Assembly: GCA_947579665.1 (NCBI GenBank)
Contig: OX388343.1
Span: 103,793,657 to 103,857,656, forward strand
Source of the DNA: Sympetrum striolatum
Lineage: Eukaryota > Arthropoda > Insecta > Odonata > Libellulidae
DNA length: 64,000 nucleotides
Direction: 5' to 3'
In this document: positions 23,851-38,005 of the stretch, one piece after another
Numbering within the stretch: position 1 is the stretch's first letter
How the letters are laid out: every line of letters begins with the position of its first letter
Position numbers and translations under genes: made by a program
Notes under the pieces: generated by a model
The model's database searches: none
The model's input: the letters and a program-made list of their open reading frames with translations, nothing else
What the model was told of the DNA's origin: nothing

Positions 23851-25870
23851 ATGTTTACATGCGGAGGGGAGAGGTTGCCTTACGGGGGTGCAGACGAGGA
23901 ATTGTGGGATTGCGAGCGCTAATTTGGAAGGTGCGCCTTCTCACTGTTGCACTTCGCATGCAATCGAGACTTTACATAGATATAGTTTCTGTTGGTAACA
24001 TCTCACGCTTAAAGGAATCGTCCTCAGGATTGAAGACCTTATGTACCTTATAGGTCGAGGAATAGCAATAGCATCGTTTCATCTTTTCTTCGTGCTGTTA
24101 AACGATTTTTCATCAAATTTCCGTGGAGATAATAACCAGATGTAAATAAATCTTTAATTTTAATTATCAAACTTCATTCAATCCTTCTAGAAAAAAGTTA
24201 AATCGTCCTTGGTGTTTTCAGAAAACATAAACATTACATGCTTAAAGTAAGACCTTTCATGATGCGTAGTTCGTTGAAAATTCTTGGATGGAAAAATGAA
24301 TGCAGGATAATGTAGTCTTCCCTAAAATTTCAAAACTGTTTGGATCTATTTACCGAAAAATTAATTTAATCCTCGAATCAATTCCACTCTATGAGTATTA
24401 AATAGTGGAGGCACAGCGACCTCTCTGTTTTTATTAATGACTGTTTATTCTTGCTTTTTGGTATGCATAACAATATGAGCTGCTACATAGTTGTTGTGTT
24501 AGACTACAATAATATATATCAATACTCAGTTATATTCACTTATATCTTCAATTTCTATTTATCAACATTTTTTCTTCAGGTTATGCATGTTTATTAATTT
24601 AAAGATGAGTCAAATGAATCCTTTTCAGTCATCGAGTTAAACGTTCTTAATATTAACGACGTAGAAACCACAGAATAATTCCCGTGTTATCATATTTGGA
24701 TCAGATTCTTATAGAGTTGGAAAAACGGAATTAAGAAAAAGATATTTGCATTGCAAATCTTAAGAATTAACAGTGACTAAAATAACTAAAAATAACAAAA
24801 AGCAAAACTTTCGATTTGAGAAAATTCTACAGATTCGCCAAACCATTTCCGTCACTCTACTAGAACCGTTCTCAAAATGTTATTCTATAAAAAATATACA
24901 TCTCCGTTCGAAAAAGGCGATGTTAATGAGCTCCCTCGAAGAAAATGAAACCGTTCTTTCCACCGTTTTCCATTTTTCTAACCCTCAACTTCCTCCATCT
25001 GTCTCTTCCTCCGGCGACAAATCACCATAATTACGCCACCTGTGTGCCAACCGAGAACAAAAAAAAGAAGGGAATAAAAGAGGCGAAACTCTCTCACAAC
25101 GAGACGTACAGCCCAAGAGGTGCTGAGAGAGCTAACTTCGGTGCGTCAGCTTCCCTTCCTTCTCATTCCATCGCGCCAAGATTTTAGTTTTAAGTCATCG
25201 CTTATGTAGGACACCTGAGCTGTCACCAGAATCGCAATTCTTGGTTAAGGATCGGTTAGCATTTTACTATTTTCAACTTTAAAACATTCAATGACAGATT
25301 CCAATCCACATCCTTCAATTAGGAGCTCTATATTTGTTTAGCTTGCGATACTTCAATTTATACGACTCCAATGTTCCGAGTTCCGAATTCACCACCCTTT
25401 TCATCAATTTTTCCTTCGCAATATTATACTGAAAATCCTTCGCATGAGCTTCTTCCTTTTCCGCATCACATAAGTGCCTTAATGAGATACATTTATCAAT
25501 TATAATGCTTATATGTACTTAGGCCTGGGTTTTACTGGCCCTGATTCAGAAGTAGTATCTCATCCCTTGATATCTCTCCCTAATTTCAGCATTTACTTCT
25601 TCATCCTGCAACTACTTATTTGATAATTTACTTAGGTATTCCTAAGTCCCAAGTACCTTCCGTACAATACTCGGAGCATTCGAATGTGTCTAAATCTCAC
25701 CCTAAAGGCGAATCCAATTTGTTTCTGTGTTTCACACCTACAATTCCTACACCTATATCTCATATTGGAAAAAAACAGTTATCTGTTAGTGTATCACTCT
25801 AATCTCCCACTCATTATACCGCATTCGTTTGGCCACCACCGTCAACTGTTCCTTTCTGAATCTCGGTCTG
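23851..25870. other. AT-rich sequence, no gene seen
   Basis: No supported gene, RNA gene or transposon end. Scattered short frames only. Confidence 0.45.
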
Positions 25871-26080
25871 TATTCTATCTGACATCCCAGTTCACCTTCT
25901 CCACCTATTTCTTCATCCATCTCTTCCCCTCCGCATCTTGGGCCCCTCGATCCACACCAAACCCCTTTAGCCCCCTTCCAGCAGAATTTCCCCTATCTTT
26001 CTTCCCCAAAAAGCTTGCTCATCCCTCCTCTTTTCCGAACGGGATTCTCTCTCTGAAACCGCCCGCCACCCCCACCAGCT
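25871..26080. repeat. Pyrimidine-rich tract
   Basis: The plus strand is C/T-rich with many CCCC and TTCC words. It underlies the 132-codon frame at 25684-26082, whose S/P/F/L-rich product looks compositional. Confidence 0.6.
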
Positions 26081-29000
26081 AATTAGGGAACGCCCTTGTG
26101 TTTTTGTGTGTTCGGCGCCCGCGTGTGGTGCAGGTGTGGTACGTCCTCACAAAGAAGTGTGCCTCCAATTAACGGTAATTATATCGTTAGGAGACTCCCG
26201 GAGGCTCTGTCTCTCCAGTGGGAGGCATTGTGCCCTTCCTTCGGAATGCAGTCGCAGCGAAGGCGCCGTGGCTTTTCTCAGGATATCCCGGCTAAAGGAG
26301 GTTCAAGGGGATGCAGGTATGCGGATGCGAATCATAAAGAGATTTTTTTGAGGAGGAATGGATCCGGGAGGCGTAATCGAAGGTGTCTTTCGCGTTTTTT
26401 TTCCAGAGAGCTAAATGAGAAAATTAGCAGCATCCCGAAAGAAAGCGGAGGTAGGAAGATGAAGTTTTCTAGAGTTGCGGATGGATTGGTGGAGAAATTT
26501 CGTCTTGAGGTGCGCAGAGATGCAGTTCGTTGAAATTATCGGGAGAATTCGCTCCTAATGGGATCATTGTTCTTTGAGTTGCTCGATTCGGATGCAAGAG
26601 GTAATCAGATTCAATCTCGGTAATTACTAGGTATCGTCTTGAGGAAAGAAATTATTGAATTTACAAAATTTTTTAAATTGTTTTTATCTGTATCGAAAAA
26701 GTAGGCGTCTTTAAGAAAGATTGGGCTCTTTAATTTCGTTTTCCCGACTAACATCGTTTCTCACCACAAGGCATCTACTGACCTTACCCGCTCTGTCGTT
26801 GCCCTTGCAAAATAAGTTGGTTCTTAATGCTGCATCATAAAGTTGCTTATTGGAGTGATTATTAACATTGTTGTAGACCTAGGACCATAATGTAGGCCTA
26901 AATGTTAAACAAACTGTTTAACGCTAAATAATGTAATCTTGTTTCTCCTAAAGGCTGAAACTAATCATGAATCTCTCGACGGAAAATAATATGGCCATTA
27001 ACCAGTTTATTTCGTATAATGTGAATACTTTTACGAGTAAAAGCCGTTCTAAATACAATAGAAGAAGAAAATGTGACATGTTTTCCTTTGTGGCAAGTAA
27101 AAAGGATGGCATGGCATATGAAGACTCCAGAAATAAAAATATTACGGCTGTGCATTTATTGAAACAAAAGAGAATGAAAAAAGCATTCCTTCCGAGGATA
27201 ACGTTCTTTAAATTACGTGCGATATTTCCTATAAAAATACGTAATATGTAAATGGAATAATTGTCATTGTTTATAGAAAAATGTCGATTGAAACTTAAAG
27301 AAAATTTGATGACTATAGGATATTATATTTTTATAAAGAAGGATTTTCGAGGGAATTGGATACAAAGAATTCTTCGTGTAAACAATAAATAAATTTTGAC
27401 ATTTCTATTTTTTTTAATCTCATAATCTGCTTAATTTATCAATTTATTTCTGCGTAGTATTTCACAAAATAATCGAATATCGTATGCCTATAAAGATTTT
27501 CTTAACAGCAATACCAATCTCAACATGTAAATGGAGTGTCCAGTGAGGACTCAGTATTATTTAAGTATTGTGTATTTGTAATGTTACCTCTTGGTGTTGA
27601 CTGATATTTGATATGCTTTAGAGATTTAGTTTTTATTTACTAATTGAATACTTCCAGACCCTCAGAAGAGAAAAAATTGTTTATTCATAACATTTGATGG
27701 ATCATACGGGTGGTTGGGGATCAATTCTTGTTTTGATCAGTATACCTTTAAAAGTGACGTTTTACTGGATTGATGGAACATCAAATAAGCTCATTTAAAT
27801 GCAAATCTTTGCTACTTTTCTACGATGAGATACGAACCTCCCAACTCATCACACATTCATTTCCGTTCGAATTTTCATCTAATCAGGAAGTGTGAGAAAT
27901 TTCCAAACTCAAAATCTATAAGAGATCGATACTTCGAAAGCGCAGATATTCAAATCAGGAAAAATCAACTACAGATTAAACAAAACACAAACCACTCCGG
28001 ATCCGATAACCTCCCCTCCAATAAATCACCCACTCGAGTAGAAACTACACTGTCGCCTAGATTCGGAGAAGTAATGCGAAAAACACTCGAAGATACCTTT
28101 AATTAACTCGGATCCACGTATTATATGCTGATTAGTCACGCAGCGTCGCACGGCCGCGTTAAGTAAGCAAATACACAAGGCGTTTTTTTATTACCTCTCC
28201 GCTCCCCCGTTCCTGCACCTTTTCTTCTCCGTTTCTATGTACCGACGCATGCACGCACCCTCCCTCTGCACCCTCCCCCCGCACCCGCAATGCAGCTTCA
28301 CAAACCCGCTCTTTTCACGTCTCCCCCATTTTCAGACTCTGCTTTCCTTCACCTCTTGTGCACTTTCTCTCGAGTACTTCTTCCCATTATTCCGAACGGA
28401 CCGATAACGTATCGAAAGGATAATTAATTCGTCGCTGGGTTCGATCACCGCATTTCGAGGGCTTCGAAACGTGGGTGCAGTTTCACGATTCCCGATACGA
28501 ATATTCGAATCGATGTGAGGAGGTTCGCTCGTGTGAGTTTTGTGTTCTTGAATACGAAGTGGCGGAGAGTTTTGCAGGAGATATCGTGGAGAGCTACTTT
28601 TTCCCACTTTCAACGATTCTCGACTCTGTTTTTCACACCGCGTTACGGTTGCATCAACTTTGCCATACCAAAAGTGATCTGAGCTGCGCTGGTTAACGGA
28701 AGTTGGTCATAATTCTATATTTTATGTTCGTTAGGTATGAAAACTAGGAATGAGATATTGCCGGAACGTTATTTAAATGCAACGGTAAATTTCGTTTTTT
28801 GTAAGGCCGGGAACTATTGAAGAAACGTGACACAGAAACTCAATTTATACACATGATTACCGAGAAAACCAAAAGAAGGATCAAAATTATGTAAAAATAT
28901 CGCATATAGTAAATTCTTACAGATTTTCAAGGATATAAAGAATACACAGAACAATGAAATATTTTACACAGAGAATTTATTGCTTTGTCGCAAAAATTTG

Positions 29001-29100
29001 TCATCCTATAATTGCAGTTTATATTTCCTCGTTATAAAACTCAACTGTATTTTTTGGAGAATTCATATATGATCAACTGAGGTCGTAGTTTACATCACAG
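26081..29100. other. Mixed sequence, no gene seen
   Basis: A 145-codon frame at 26096-26533 overlaps an 81-codon frame in another phase and is R/G/S-rich without a domain I know. About 28190-28330 is C/T-rich. GGTTCGATCAC near 28439 is an isolated B-box-like word. Confidence 0.4.
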
Positions 29101-31400
29101 AAATGTTTTTTTGAATGCGGGGAATCTGTCAATCGGAGAATCGAAAATTCGAAGTATACTTTATTTTTCAGTTAACAAAGGAAGCGCGTTCTGCCCGACC
29201 AAGGCTGTCTTATTATCACAACTTAAGTTGGAAAGCAGTCGTAGCGGGGTTCCTTCTTCCGCTTCGCCATCACCAACGTTTTTTCTCAAAAGATCCGCGT
29301 TAAGCACACCGCCGTGAGCACTTTGATCCAAAAGGACCTCACGAGGCCCTCAAATCGAACGGGAAAACACGCCAATCCACGGATCAAACAAAAAAGGAAG
29401 AATCCAAAAGACATTTTCCTCCACACTCGGCTTCGTCTTCACGCCAATAACCAATTTCCCTTTTGAAGCGAAAAAGCAAAACGAATCCCTTGGATCGGCA
29501 CAAGACAAAAGTCGCTCATGCGGTCAGCGTGCGGCTCATCGGACCGCGTCCGCTCCACAAACGAAATGCCGCGTCTTCTTTCGATTCATCTTCGCTTACT
29601 CATAGGTGTCCGATGAAAACGTGGAAAAAATTTCCTCTCAGCCGGTTGCCTATAAAACGCCAGACGAAGCCGCCATGCGGACGTCGGATTCGTTTCTTTA
29701 TCCCAACGGATTTCGCGGCCGAAAGATAAGAGTGCGCCCACCCACGTGCGAGAGGTCCGTCTCTATGGCGACTGCGAAAAAGGGAAAAAAATCCGTGTCT
29801 TTCTGTGCTAGGAGAGCAGAAAAAGGGGATAGAGTGGAGGAGATTCCGACGGGAGTAATTGTTTTCTCGGCATTGACACGGTAATTTCGCGGCATTCTTG
29901 CCGCTTTCCTTTGAGGGAGAGGCACAAAGGATAGGAGTGGTAATTTTTTAATTATTTTCAGTCGCGAGAAAATGAGTTGGCGCCGCCGTCCGAAAAGGAC
30001 TCTCGAGATTATAGAAAAGGGGATTTCCTCTATGGAGACAGAGATACGCGTGCGAAGCGGAAAATTGAAAATTCGAAAGGGTTCGGAAGGAATGGCGAAT
30101 TCACTGCAATGTTGAAGAATTAACCACGGATTTTCGTTCAGAGGATCGCGGATATCGTTCTCGTGCTGCTCGAAAATTTGGTTTCTCAGAAATCTAAGAA
30201 ATTTCTAACCAATACAAAGAAGACACTCGGTTCTCATTTGAAACTAAAAAAATATTATAATTCGGAAATCCTGTATTAATAAACCATTTCTGGCTCCACT
30301 ATATCACATTTTCCCTTAGAGGAATTATACACGATTATTTAACGACAAATGCCACCACTCTTATGAGGAATTTCAATAACCGAGTTAAAAATATTCGGAA
30401 TACTGTAAGATTTCTTAAGCATGACTTTACAATACAATCGACAGATTGAGCAGTGATTTCATGGTAGGACTCATTATTTAGCAAGGAAAACACGAAATTT
30501 TACCAACTAAAATAATTTTGCAAACACTCTAGTGGATTCAACTGATGATTGTTCTATGAGCTGAAAACATGCTCCTTATGCAATAAACTTTCTCGTTGGA
30601 AAAAGTTAATCTTTTCTACTTCGTATATGAATTCATCATTTCAAATGACTAATTGACTCTATTTCACACTCAACTGTTTTGATTATGCAACACAACTGAA
30701 ATTATCGCATGATTACGTTGATATAGAAGAGTGAAAATGCATCACAATTTTGAAATTCTGTGTCCAGGAAATAACTCAATCAAAGATATTTTCAATATAA
30801 TCAACGGTTCGACAAACGGAAGCAATAATCACTCAGAATGTTCAAATAGACTGATATGTTTTATCCCGCCATAGAGCTCTCTCCAGGATTTCTTCGAAAA
30901 TGTATACGATATTGAGACACACCAATTTAAACAAAGTAATGCTCACGATAAGAAACAGAGGCATGATATAAACAGTCACCATTTTGAAAAATAAACACTT
31001 TTGCAACCTGAGCGATAGATTCTCTGCCGCAATTTCTGAATATTTCGATCAAAGACTTCAAACCCAACATGGGACACCGCTAATCTGAATTTAACGGAAA
31101 CGTATTTACCGAACCAACGCGATAACTTCCTTACCTCGTCAAATGAAAGCCTTTAATCCTTTACCGATCCCTCGACTAAGTAACCGAAGTCGTAACGAGC
31201 CTTCCCTTCGAAAACGAGAGGAAATTTCAGCTTCCGTTGGCAGCACACGGAGGGTTCCGAAAATGGCGGTGAGCGGAAACAATTGATGTAATGGAGGACG
31301 CGTCTCCGATGAGGAACTGAAGTGCGCGGAGCCGTGCAATGAGTGGGTCAGTGGGCGAAGGAGGGGAACGCAGGGGGAATAAACGGCCATCCCATAATTC
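29101..31400. other. GC-richer block within AT-rich DNA, no gene seen
   Basis: About 29480-30070 has many CpG steps compared with its flanks, and the plus strand has overlapping 88- and 92-codon frames that I do not recognise. A second, smaller GC-richer patch lies at about 31135-31400. These could be regulatory or former exons; the sequence alone does not decide. Confidence 0.4.
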
Positions 31401-33341
31401 TCAGGTATTTGCCGACGCGGGGATTTTTCACACGCTTACTGGACCCTATCTACTATGTTGATCGCCTGATGATTGCAATGCCAATAAAGGTTTTTCCTGG
31501 AAGTATCCATTACAAAGATGTGCTGTCCAGTCAAGTTTCCGCTACTTTCTCTTGTTGCATCAAACTCGAAGTTACCATTGACTTTCACGCTAAAATTAAT
31601 AATTGCATCAATTTCATTCGACTGTACTATCTATTGTGCGGATTATGGATTCGCGAATGGCAGCCAATAACTCAATTCTTCAAATGGAAATGATGAGCAA
31701 AGAGACGTTGATTTTCTGGATCGGTCCTTCATGAGAGTAAAGGGGTTGGGAATGGGATTTTATAAATTTCAAATATCGACTGAGAAAGCGGAAATGAGAT
31801 GTTTTAGGATATCCGGGTTCTTTCACTTTTGTTCCTTTTTCCTGCTATATTTACGCGGGTATTATACAATTGCAACCACCCTCCGGATGAAACCGTTAAA
31901 ATTGTATGTAATGTAAATTCATCTCATGGACTGTGAGTACGGCGGCTTATCAGTTTTCTTTTCTAAGATCAATTGACGAAACTTCTTAAGCTAATGTAAT
32001 GCAATTAACCCTTAGGCAAACCTTCAACCTCCCTCTTTGCCAATTGACTCACCTCTCCGATCAGATCAATTGAATTCTCTCACTCGCATAATTTCTGTTA
32101 GCTTCCTTTTCTCTAATTTCGTGTAATTCTTCATTTCTAAAAGGCACACCACAACAGCAGTTAAAGCAAATAGTAAACTTGACAGAAATTCACGGGCTAT
32201 TTTTGCAAGGCGTTCTATCGAAAGGTGCGATGAGAAATGGAGGGAAAGTGTCCGGGTGTGTTGACCTCCACCCTCGCCCTCATCCAGAGCGGATATAAAA
32301 CAATGGCGTCGGTTGAAAACGGAGAAATGAGAAAGAAAAGGGGACGCCGAGAATGGAGTGGAGGGGAGGAATAAATGTTGGGGGGAGGAATTGTACGCGA
32401 TCCATAACACACGCGAAGACAATTATTATACTGGGAGTGGAACGCTCCATGATTATCACTCGAAATAACGATATAACTCCGTTTATTGAAGGATTAGGCA
32501 GGTACTTTGTATTCATTACACAATTAAAAATGTTTTTCCCATAACAATGACCGCCTGACGCTTCCTTGCTGAAATTAATTATTGCTGAAATTAAATCACT
32601 AAAATGGATGAGGAATTACAACAAGGTACCAAAGGTATCTCTAAATAAGAATAAATAACCTATGATGATTTGAGTCTTTTCCCAAGAAAATGTTATGAGC
32701 GATTTACCAGTTTTGATTAAGGATTAGTAATTTATTTCCAGGCTCTTTTGAACTTACCTATTCAAGAAAAATTCGAAATTAGAAATATGAAAATAAGGCA
32801 TTCCCGCAGTAGAGTTTAGGGTTACGAATGATAGACCTAATGAAATATTTTTCCATTTTCTATTCGAACTCGGTGATAGCTTCATGGGTTAACAGAGGCA
32901 CCTCTAAAATGATGTATGTCATGCGAATAGTTAGAAGGGGTGAATTTTAATCTACTGATATTGGAATATCTCACAAGTTGAAATATGAGCTTCCGAGATA
33001 GTTAAACCTTACTTCCTCATGTAGCATTACATGCCTATATGCATCAGATAATATTACGTTACAACACAGTACGGCTCAGAAGTAAAGCGAAATATGGACG
33101 GAAGGTCATCGAGCAGCTCAAGCATCTAAAAGAACAGAAAATTAGGCCACTTTCTCCAGGTTTTGCGCTCAAATCTCCGGACAAATATTTCTAAGAGCTA
33201 TCATACTTTCTAGGAAAAACTATCGCATGGATTTGAACGATTGTTATCCTAACTGCATGTTTACAGTCCAAATAACGGTATCCACCGATGGATCTCCCAA
33301 CCATATCGCTCCCGAGAAGACCTCCGCCTACACGTGGTCTG
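31401..33341. other. AT-rich sequence, no gene seen
   Basis: The overlapping frames at 32066-32544 on both strands coincide with a purine-rich stretch (about 32215-32395) and are treated as compositional. Nothing else is supported. Confidence 0.45.
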
Positions 33342-33388
33342 CCCCTGCCCCCCTGCACCACCCTGCCCCCTGCACCACCCTGCCCCCC
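33342..33388. repeat. C-rich minisatellite with G-quadruplex potential on minus strand
   Basis: CTGCACCACCCTGCCCC occurs twice in perfect tandem (33353-33369, 33370-33386), preceded by a partial copy. On the minus strand this gives at least four runs of three or more G separated by 2-7 nt (loops CA and TGGTGCA), which fits the usual G-quadruplex pattern. Confidence 0.85.
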
Positions 33389-36300
33389 GCATCACCTTTC
33401 CTCCCCACAACACCTTGCCTCGCCCCAGCCGTCCCGCGAGATTCCGCAATCCGAAGGGGAGGTTCATTTACCAAGGGAACGTGGTTTTCTTCCGCTCATT
33501 ATGAGAGCCGTGAATGGAAGGAGCGGAAACAAGCCAGACACACGCCAGGGAGGCCCCTTTCCCTCGTGAAAACGTTTGTCTGTCTGTGAGGACCACCTAC
33601 CCCTCCCCACGCTTCATTTCTTCGCTGCCATTCTTCTACGTCTCCGCGGTTTACACGACGCTAACCCTCCTCACCCCATTCGACTCCGTTTTTTTCAATG
33701 CGCCAAGGACAGGGAGGACGCAACACCTCTCGGACGAGAAAACAAACAGTGACGCGGTCGATTAAATGAGACCCGTTCTGTCCAAACTGTGCAATCAGGT
33801 TGAGGTGAGACATCGATCCCAAGTAATTAATCGACGCTGCTCCTGAGAGAGGCTGATAAATGGACCTTCCGAAGTGTTGCCAAATTTACGTAGTAACCGC
33901 TCGGGGCAAACTTCTTTAAAGAATTGACTATAAATTAAATTCTTGTTGGTATTGCCGTTAGCGCAAAGAATTGCTTCTAAATTAGTGATCAGAAATGATA
34001 AATTTCTTTCTAAACCACGAATTTTTATTATTCAAACTGCTTCATTGATGAAAATAAAATTAACTTCAACTAATTTTTTATTCTCACTGATTATGAAAGG
34101 TCGTAAGCTTACAATCTCTGAGTATTTGGTGCCGAAATAATTGTAATTACTTGCTGCGAGGTGATTTCTGCCATGCTTAAGAAGTTGGATGACTGGCTAC
34201 TTCAAAGCTGGTGTTGTTTCGTTGATTTTTTAATTTATATAACGTGCGATCTTTGGTGAGTATAGGGTGAATCTATATTATTGTGATATTACTGCATTTT
34301 ATCTCTTTCAAATAATAAGAAATTTATCGGGGATTTTGATATATTCCTTTTCTTATTCTACTTCTCGAGTAATGCTATTGAAAATAATTCTATCCCCATA
34401 AATTGTTACTTGGTGAAAATAAATTAACCGATGAAATAAAATATTAAAACTACATAGATATTCACTTATCTTGACGTAAAATTGAGTAATATTTATAATG
34501 TTTTTGGCACATTATATCTATCGAATATTTACAGTCATAACAATGAAATATTAGACCTGGGGAAAAATATATTTATGTTTATTGTTGTAAGCTCCAAAAA
34601 ATTATAATTTCAAATATTAATGGATAGTAAAAATTATTATGTAAAAATATTTTCCGAACGGGCGCAAGTTAGATATCTTTGTTTCCTATTAATTTTTATG
34701 TTACGACTCTGAACTTTAATAAAGGAGTTTAGTATTCTCCCCCGAAACGTATTGGGTCTAAATGATGTACAGATTTCTATAGCATTGTCGACATTGCGCT
34801 AATATTTAAGGACAGGTCGCAAAACAGAAGGTTCTCACGCTATCCGTTGGCTGGACCAACAATTGAGCGGTGCCCAGGTGTACCACCGCCCACTTCCTCC
34901 ATCGCCTCCACAATTTCTCTTACGTCCACGCAGATGTGTCGCTTATTATGAAGTTCCAATGGACGCTGTGAAAATGGGTCTACTTTTTGTGCGTTCATCG
35001 TCTGCTCTCATCGACGCTCCACCTTCCGCCACTTCTCAGCGCTAATCTATCGCATCATCGCAAGTATTCACTCCGACTTCTCGAAGTTACTTCGTGCTCA
35101 ATTTCGATGGTCTGTGAACGTTTAAATCCATGATTACCTCTAGTTGCTCGTAGCCCCAACTTACAATAAGGCAAAACTGTTAATGGTACTGCAAAATAGT
35201 CTCTTATCCTTGTTAATTCTACGAGAATTTTCTTTATATTTCTATCGGTTTTGTTCTAAAAATGGCTATCAATATATGTATGCTTACAATAAAACTAGCT
35301 AAACAAAATAGTAAAATCGTGAGGGTGGCCATAAACTTTGGAGAAACTAATATAACCGTTGTTTGAAGGAGTGGGTATCACCAAGCAGAAACAACTTTGT
35401 TATTTTCCTCAGATATTTAACGCACAACCAATTTCGCGAGCGAACTTGCATATTCAAGTACCAAAACCTATTAATATAGTAATTGGTCATTCATGTATTT
35501 TCGAAGTGTTTAAATACGTACTGAATTAAAAATTAACGTATTATTAATAGGAGTTTTACCATTGATTTTGTCGATCATCTTCTGCACCCTTATAAAAGTT
35601 AATCTAATTATTGCATTACTATATGCTAATGCCTGATTCTATAACGTAATCTTGATAGCCAACTCTCGGACTGTTTCAGGGAAGCAATTCGATTAGCAAC
35701 TTGAATTCGCATACGCTTGTAGTATCCTCTCGGAAGTTGATACGATAAAGAGTAACAATTGGGCCCCATGACCTTAAGAGGAGACGTGAAGAAGCCAAAG
35801 TCAGCCGCTCCATCTGATAGCGGTAGTCCAAACTATATAACTTTTTGTGCACTTGGGCGTAAACAAAAAATCCAGAACTCGAGAAATTTAAGAGGGGACG
35901 AAATAGTAGAGAGGAGGCTGTGAAGGAGTTAATCAAAAGGGTGCAGACTCAATGAGATAAGCAGCGTCTTATCTAATGAATCCGCCACTGCTCACCTTGC
36001 ATTCTCTATGAAAGCCTAATCCTCACTCAAAAGTACCTCGTAAATGAAGAAGAAATCTTCCTTTTTTCCTTTGCAAAGTTCTTCTATAAGTCTAGCTGGT
36101 GTAAAAGCGTAAAAACGTAGGTTTTAATCGTTGAGAAAATGAGTATTTGAAACAAGCTAAATAGTAATAATTATATCTTTGACGGATTAAGGACTTTGAA
36201 GTCCGCTTTTGCAACAAACCCACGTCCACCTCAATTACTCAACTCAAACCAAAATCTTACTTGTACGCACGCACATTTTTATTCCTCAATTCCCACGGTA

Positions 36301-37954
36301 TACTTTTACTGAATTTTTTACATTCCGTTATAGCTTCAACGCTCACTAATTCAATTTTATTAGTTTTCATCGGCATCAGCTTTAATTTAACGCAAAGTAA
36401 CCATTTCTGGAACTAGAAGTGATCCATGACTAGATTTTCGGAGAAGCTATCCACTCAATAGAAGCGGCTGAGAAGATAAATTGTTTTACTTCCAAAATTA
36501 TTTCTTTACTCTAATTATGCTCACTTAAATGCAGTATTTCGAGCAAAGAAATATGAATGGAATTCCATGAGTAACCTCTATAAAAGAGGAAAGGTTACGG
36601 TTGAGAATAATGAACTAAACCACGAAATCACGCATAAAATTAGCGATAGGTATATCCCCTCATTTTTATTAGGAATCCTTTTCCTAATTTCGCGCGAAAG
36701 AAAACCCCCTTTTACGCAAACAGCTGGCTCTTCTTATAGAGGCCGGATTTTAAATTACTCCCTCAAGAACTCTCTCTGCGAACAAGGGATTCCTCAGAGC
36801 GGAGGATGAGGTATGTTTTTTTCCTCTCGCAGATTAGGTCGTGGGAAGCAGAATCTCTCATCCGAAATTCACCCCCACGTGCACACCAACACATTGATTT
36901 CGAAATTCCTTTCCTCAACCTTTCTTACGTTCCATTCCTTTTTCCCCTCCTCCGGTCCTTTGTGACAAAAGGCACACCTCACAATACTTCTCATTACCCT
37001 TCGTTCTCTTACTTCGCTCTCCTTCTTCATTGCCATTCCTCATCCTAGTGCAACCACTCCCATGATCCCATTAATAGAAGCCTTCCGACGCACTCGAAAA
37101 ATCGCACGATTTCTCCAGTCTTCGAAGTTGAGAGATTTTCATGCTCTATATATTTAATTTTCTATCGTAACCATGTTATCGATTTATATATTTTCCTTCT
37201 TAATAAGGGAAATGTATTTTTAATATTTATTCGTACGGGGTGGTTATCATACGCCGTATTTTTAATAATAATTTTGGTTGCAGTTCAAATTTGTTTTATT
37301 TATTTTAAAGTTTGCAATATTCTTTAATCTAGAAAATTTTCTGAATAAATATTTCCCGTGACAAGTCCCCTACGAATTAGTGCATATCTTTATGCTTGAA
37401 TTACATCAAAACTCAACTTTTTCATTAACAGATTTTTTTGATCAATTATACTAAAATTAAAACCATCGCTTTTTGTTTTTGCTCTTACGCCTGATCGCTG
37501 AATGTTGTTTTTCTTCATGTTTATCCATTTTAACATATGCTATACCTTTTTACTATTTGCAAATCTTCGATCTAAATATCCTTAATAATTTAAACTATTC
37601 TTTCGATATCTGTAAATATTTCATATTTGCTATAATAGTTGATACTTTCATAGAAGTGTCTTTTTTATACTACAACAAAGCAGTAGGGAATGGCTCATGT
37701 TTCTCCCGCGTTGAGAGAAATTTTACTTAAGAATGCTATCTCTTTGAATGGATACCAAATACATAAAAAAATAGTTACATATACTGTAAACTATATTTTT
37801 TGGCAAGCAAGCAACAAATATCTAACTTCCAAAAGTAAAAGAATACAAATTCACATACTCATGAATTTAACATCATGGATTACCGATGTTACGGAGTCGG
37901 TTTAAAATATTCCCAATTCCTCATCTCTAAGGAGAGATCTGCTCAACGGGCGAT
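33389..37954. other. AT-rich sequence, no gene seen
   Basis: C/T-rich stretches lie at about 33390-33700 and 36840-37060. Frames at 34863-35045 (+) and 35676-35936 (-) have no recognisable product. No RNA gene or transposon end was identified. Confidence 0.4.
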
Positions 37955-38005
37955 TCGAAAGAGCTGCGGTAAAGCGCGCACTAAATAGAGTTCGAGTGTG
38001 TGAGG
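37955..38005 (+). mobile_element. Possible decayed tRNA-derived SINE head (weak)
   Basis: GCTGCGGTAAAGCGCGC (about 37963-37979) resembles an A-box region with a D-loop, and GAGTTCGAGTG (about 37988-37998) resembles a B box. The spacing is shorter than in an intact tRNA, and no body, tail or target duplication was found. It may be coincidence. Confidence 0.22.
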
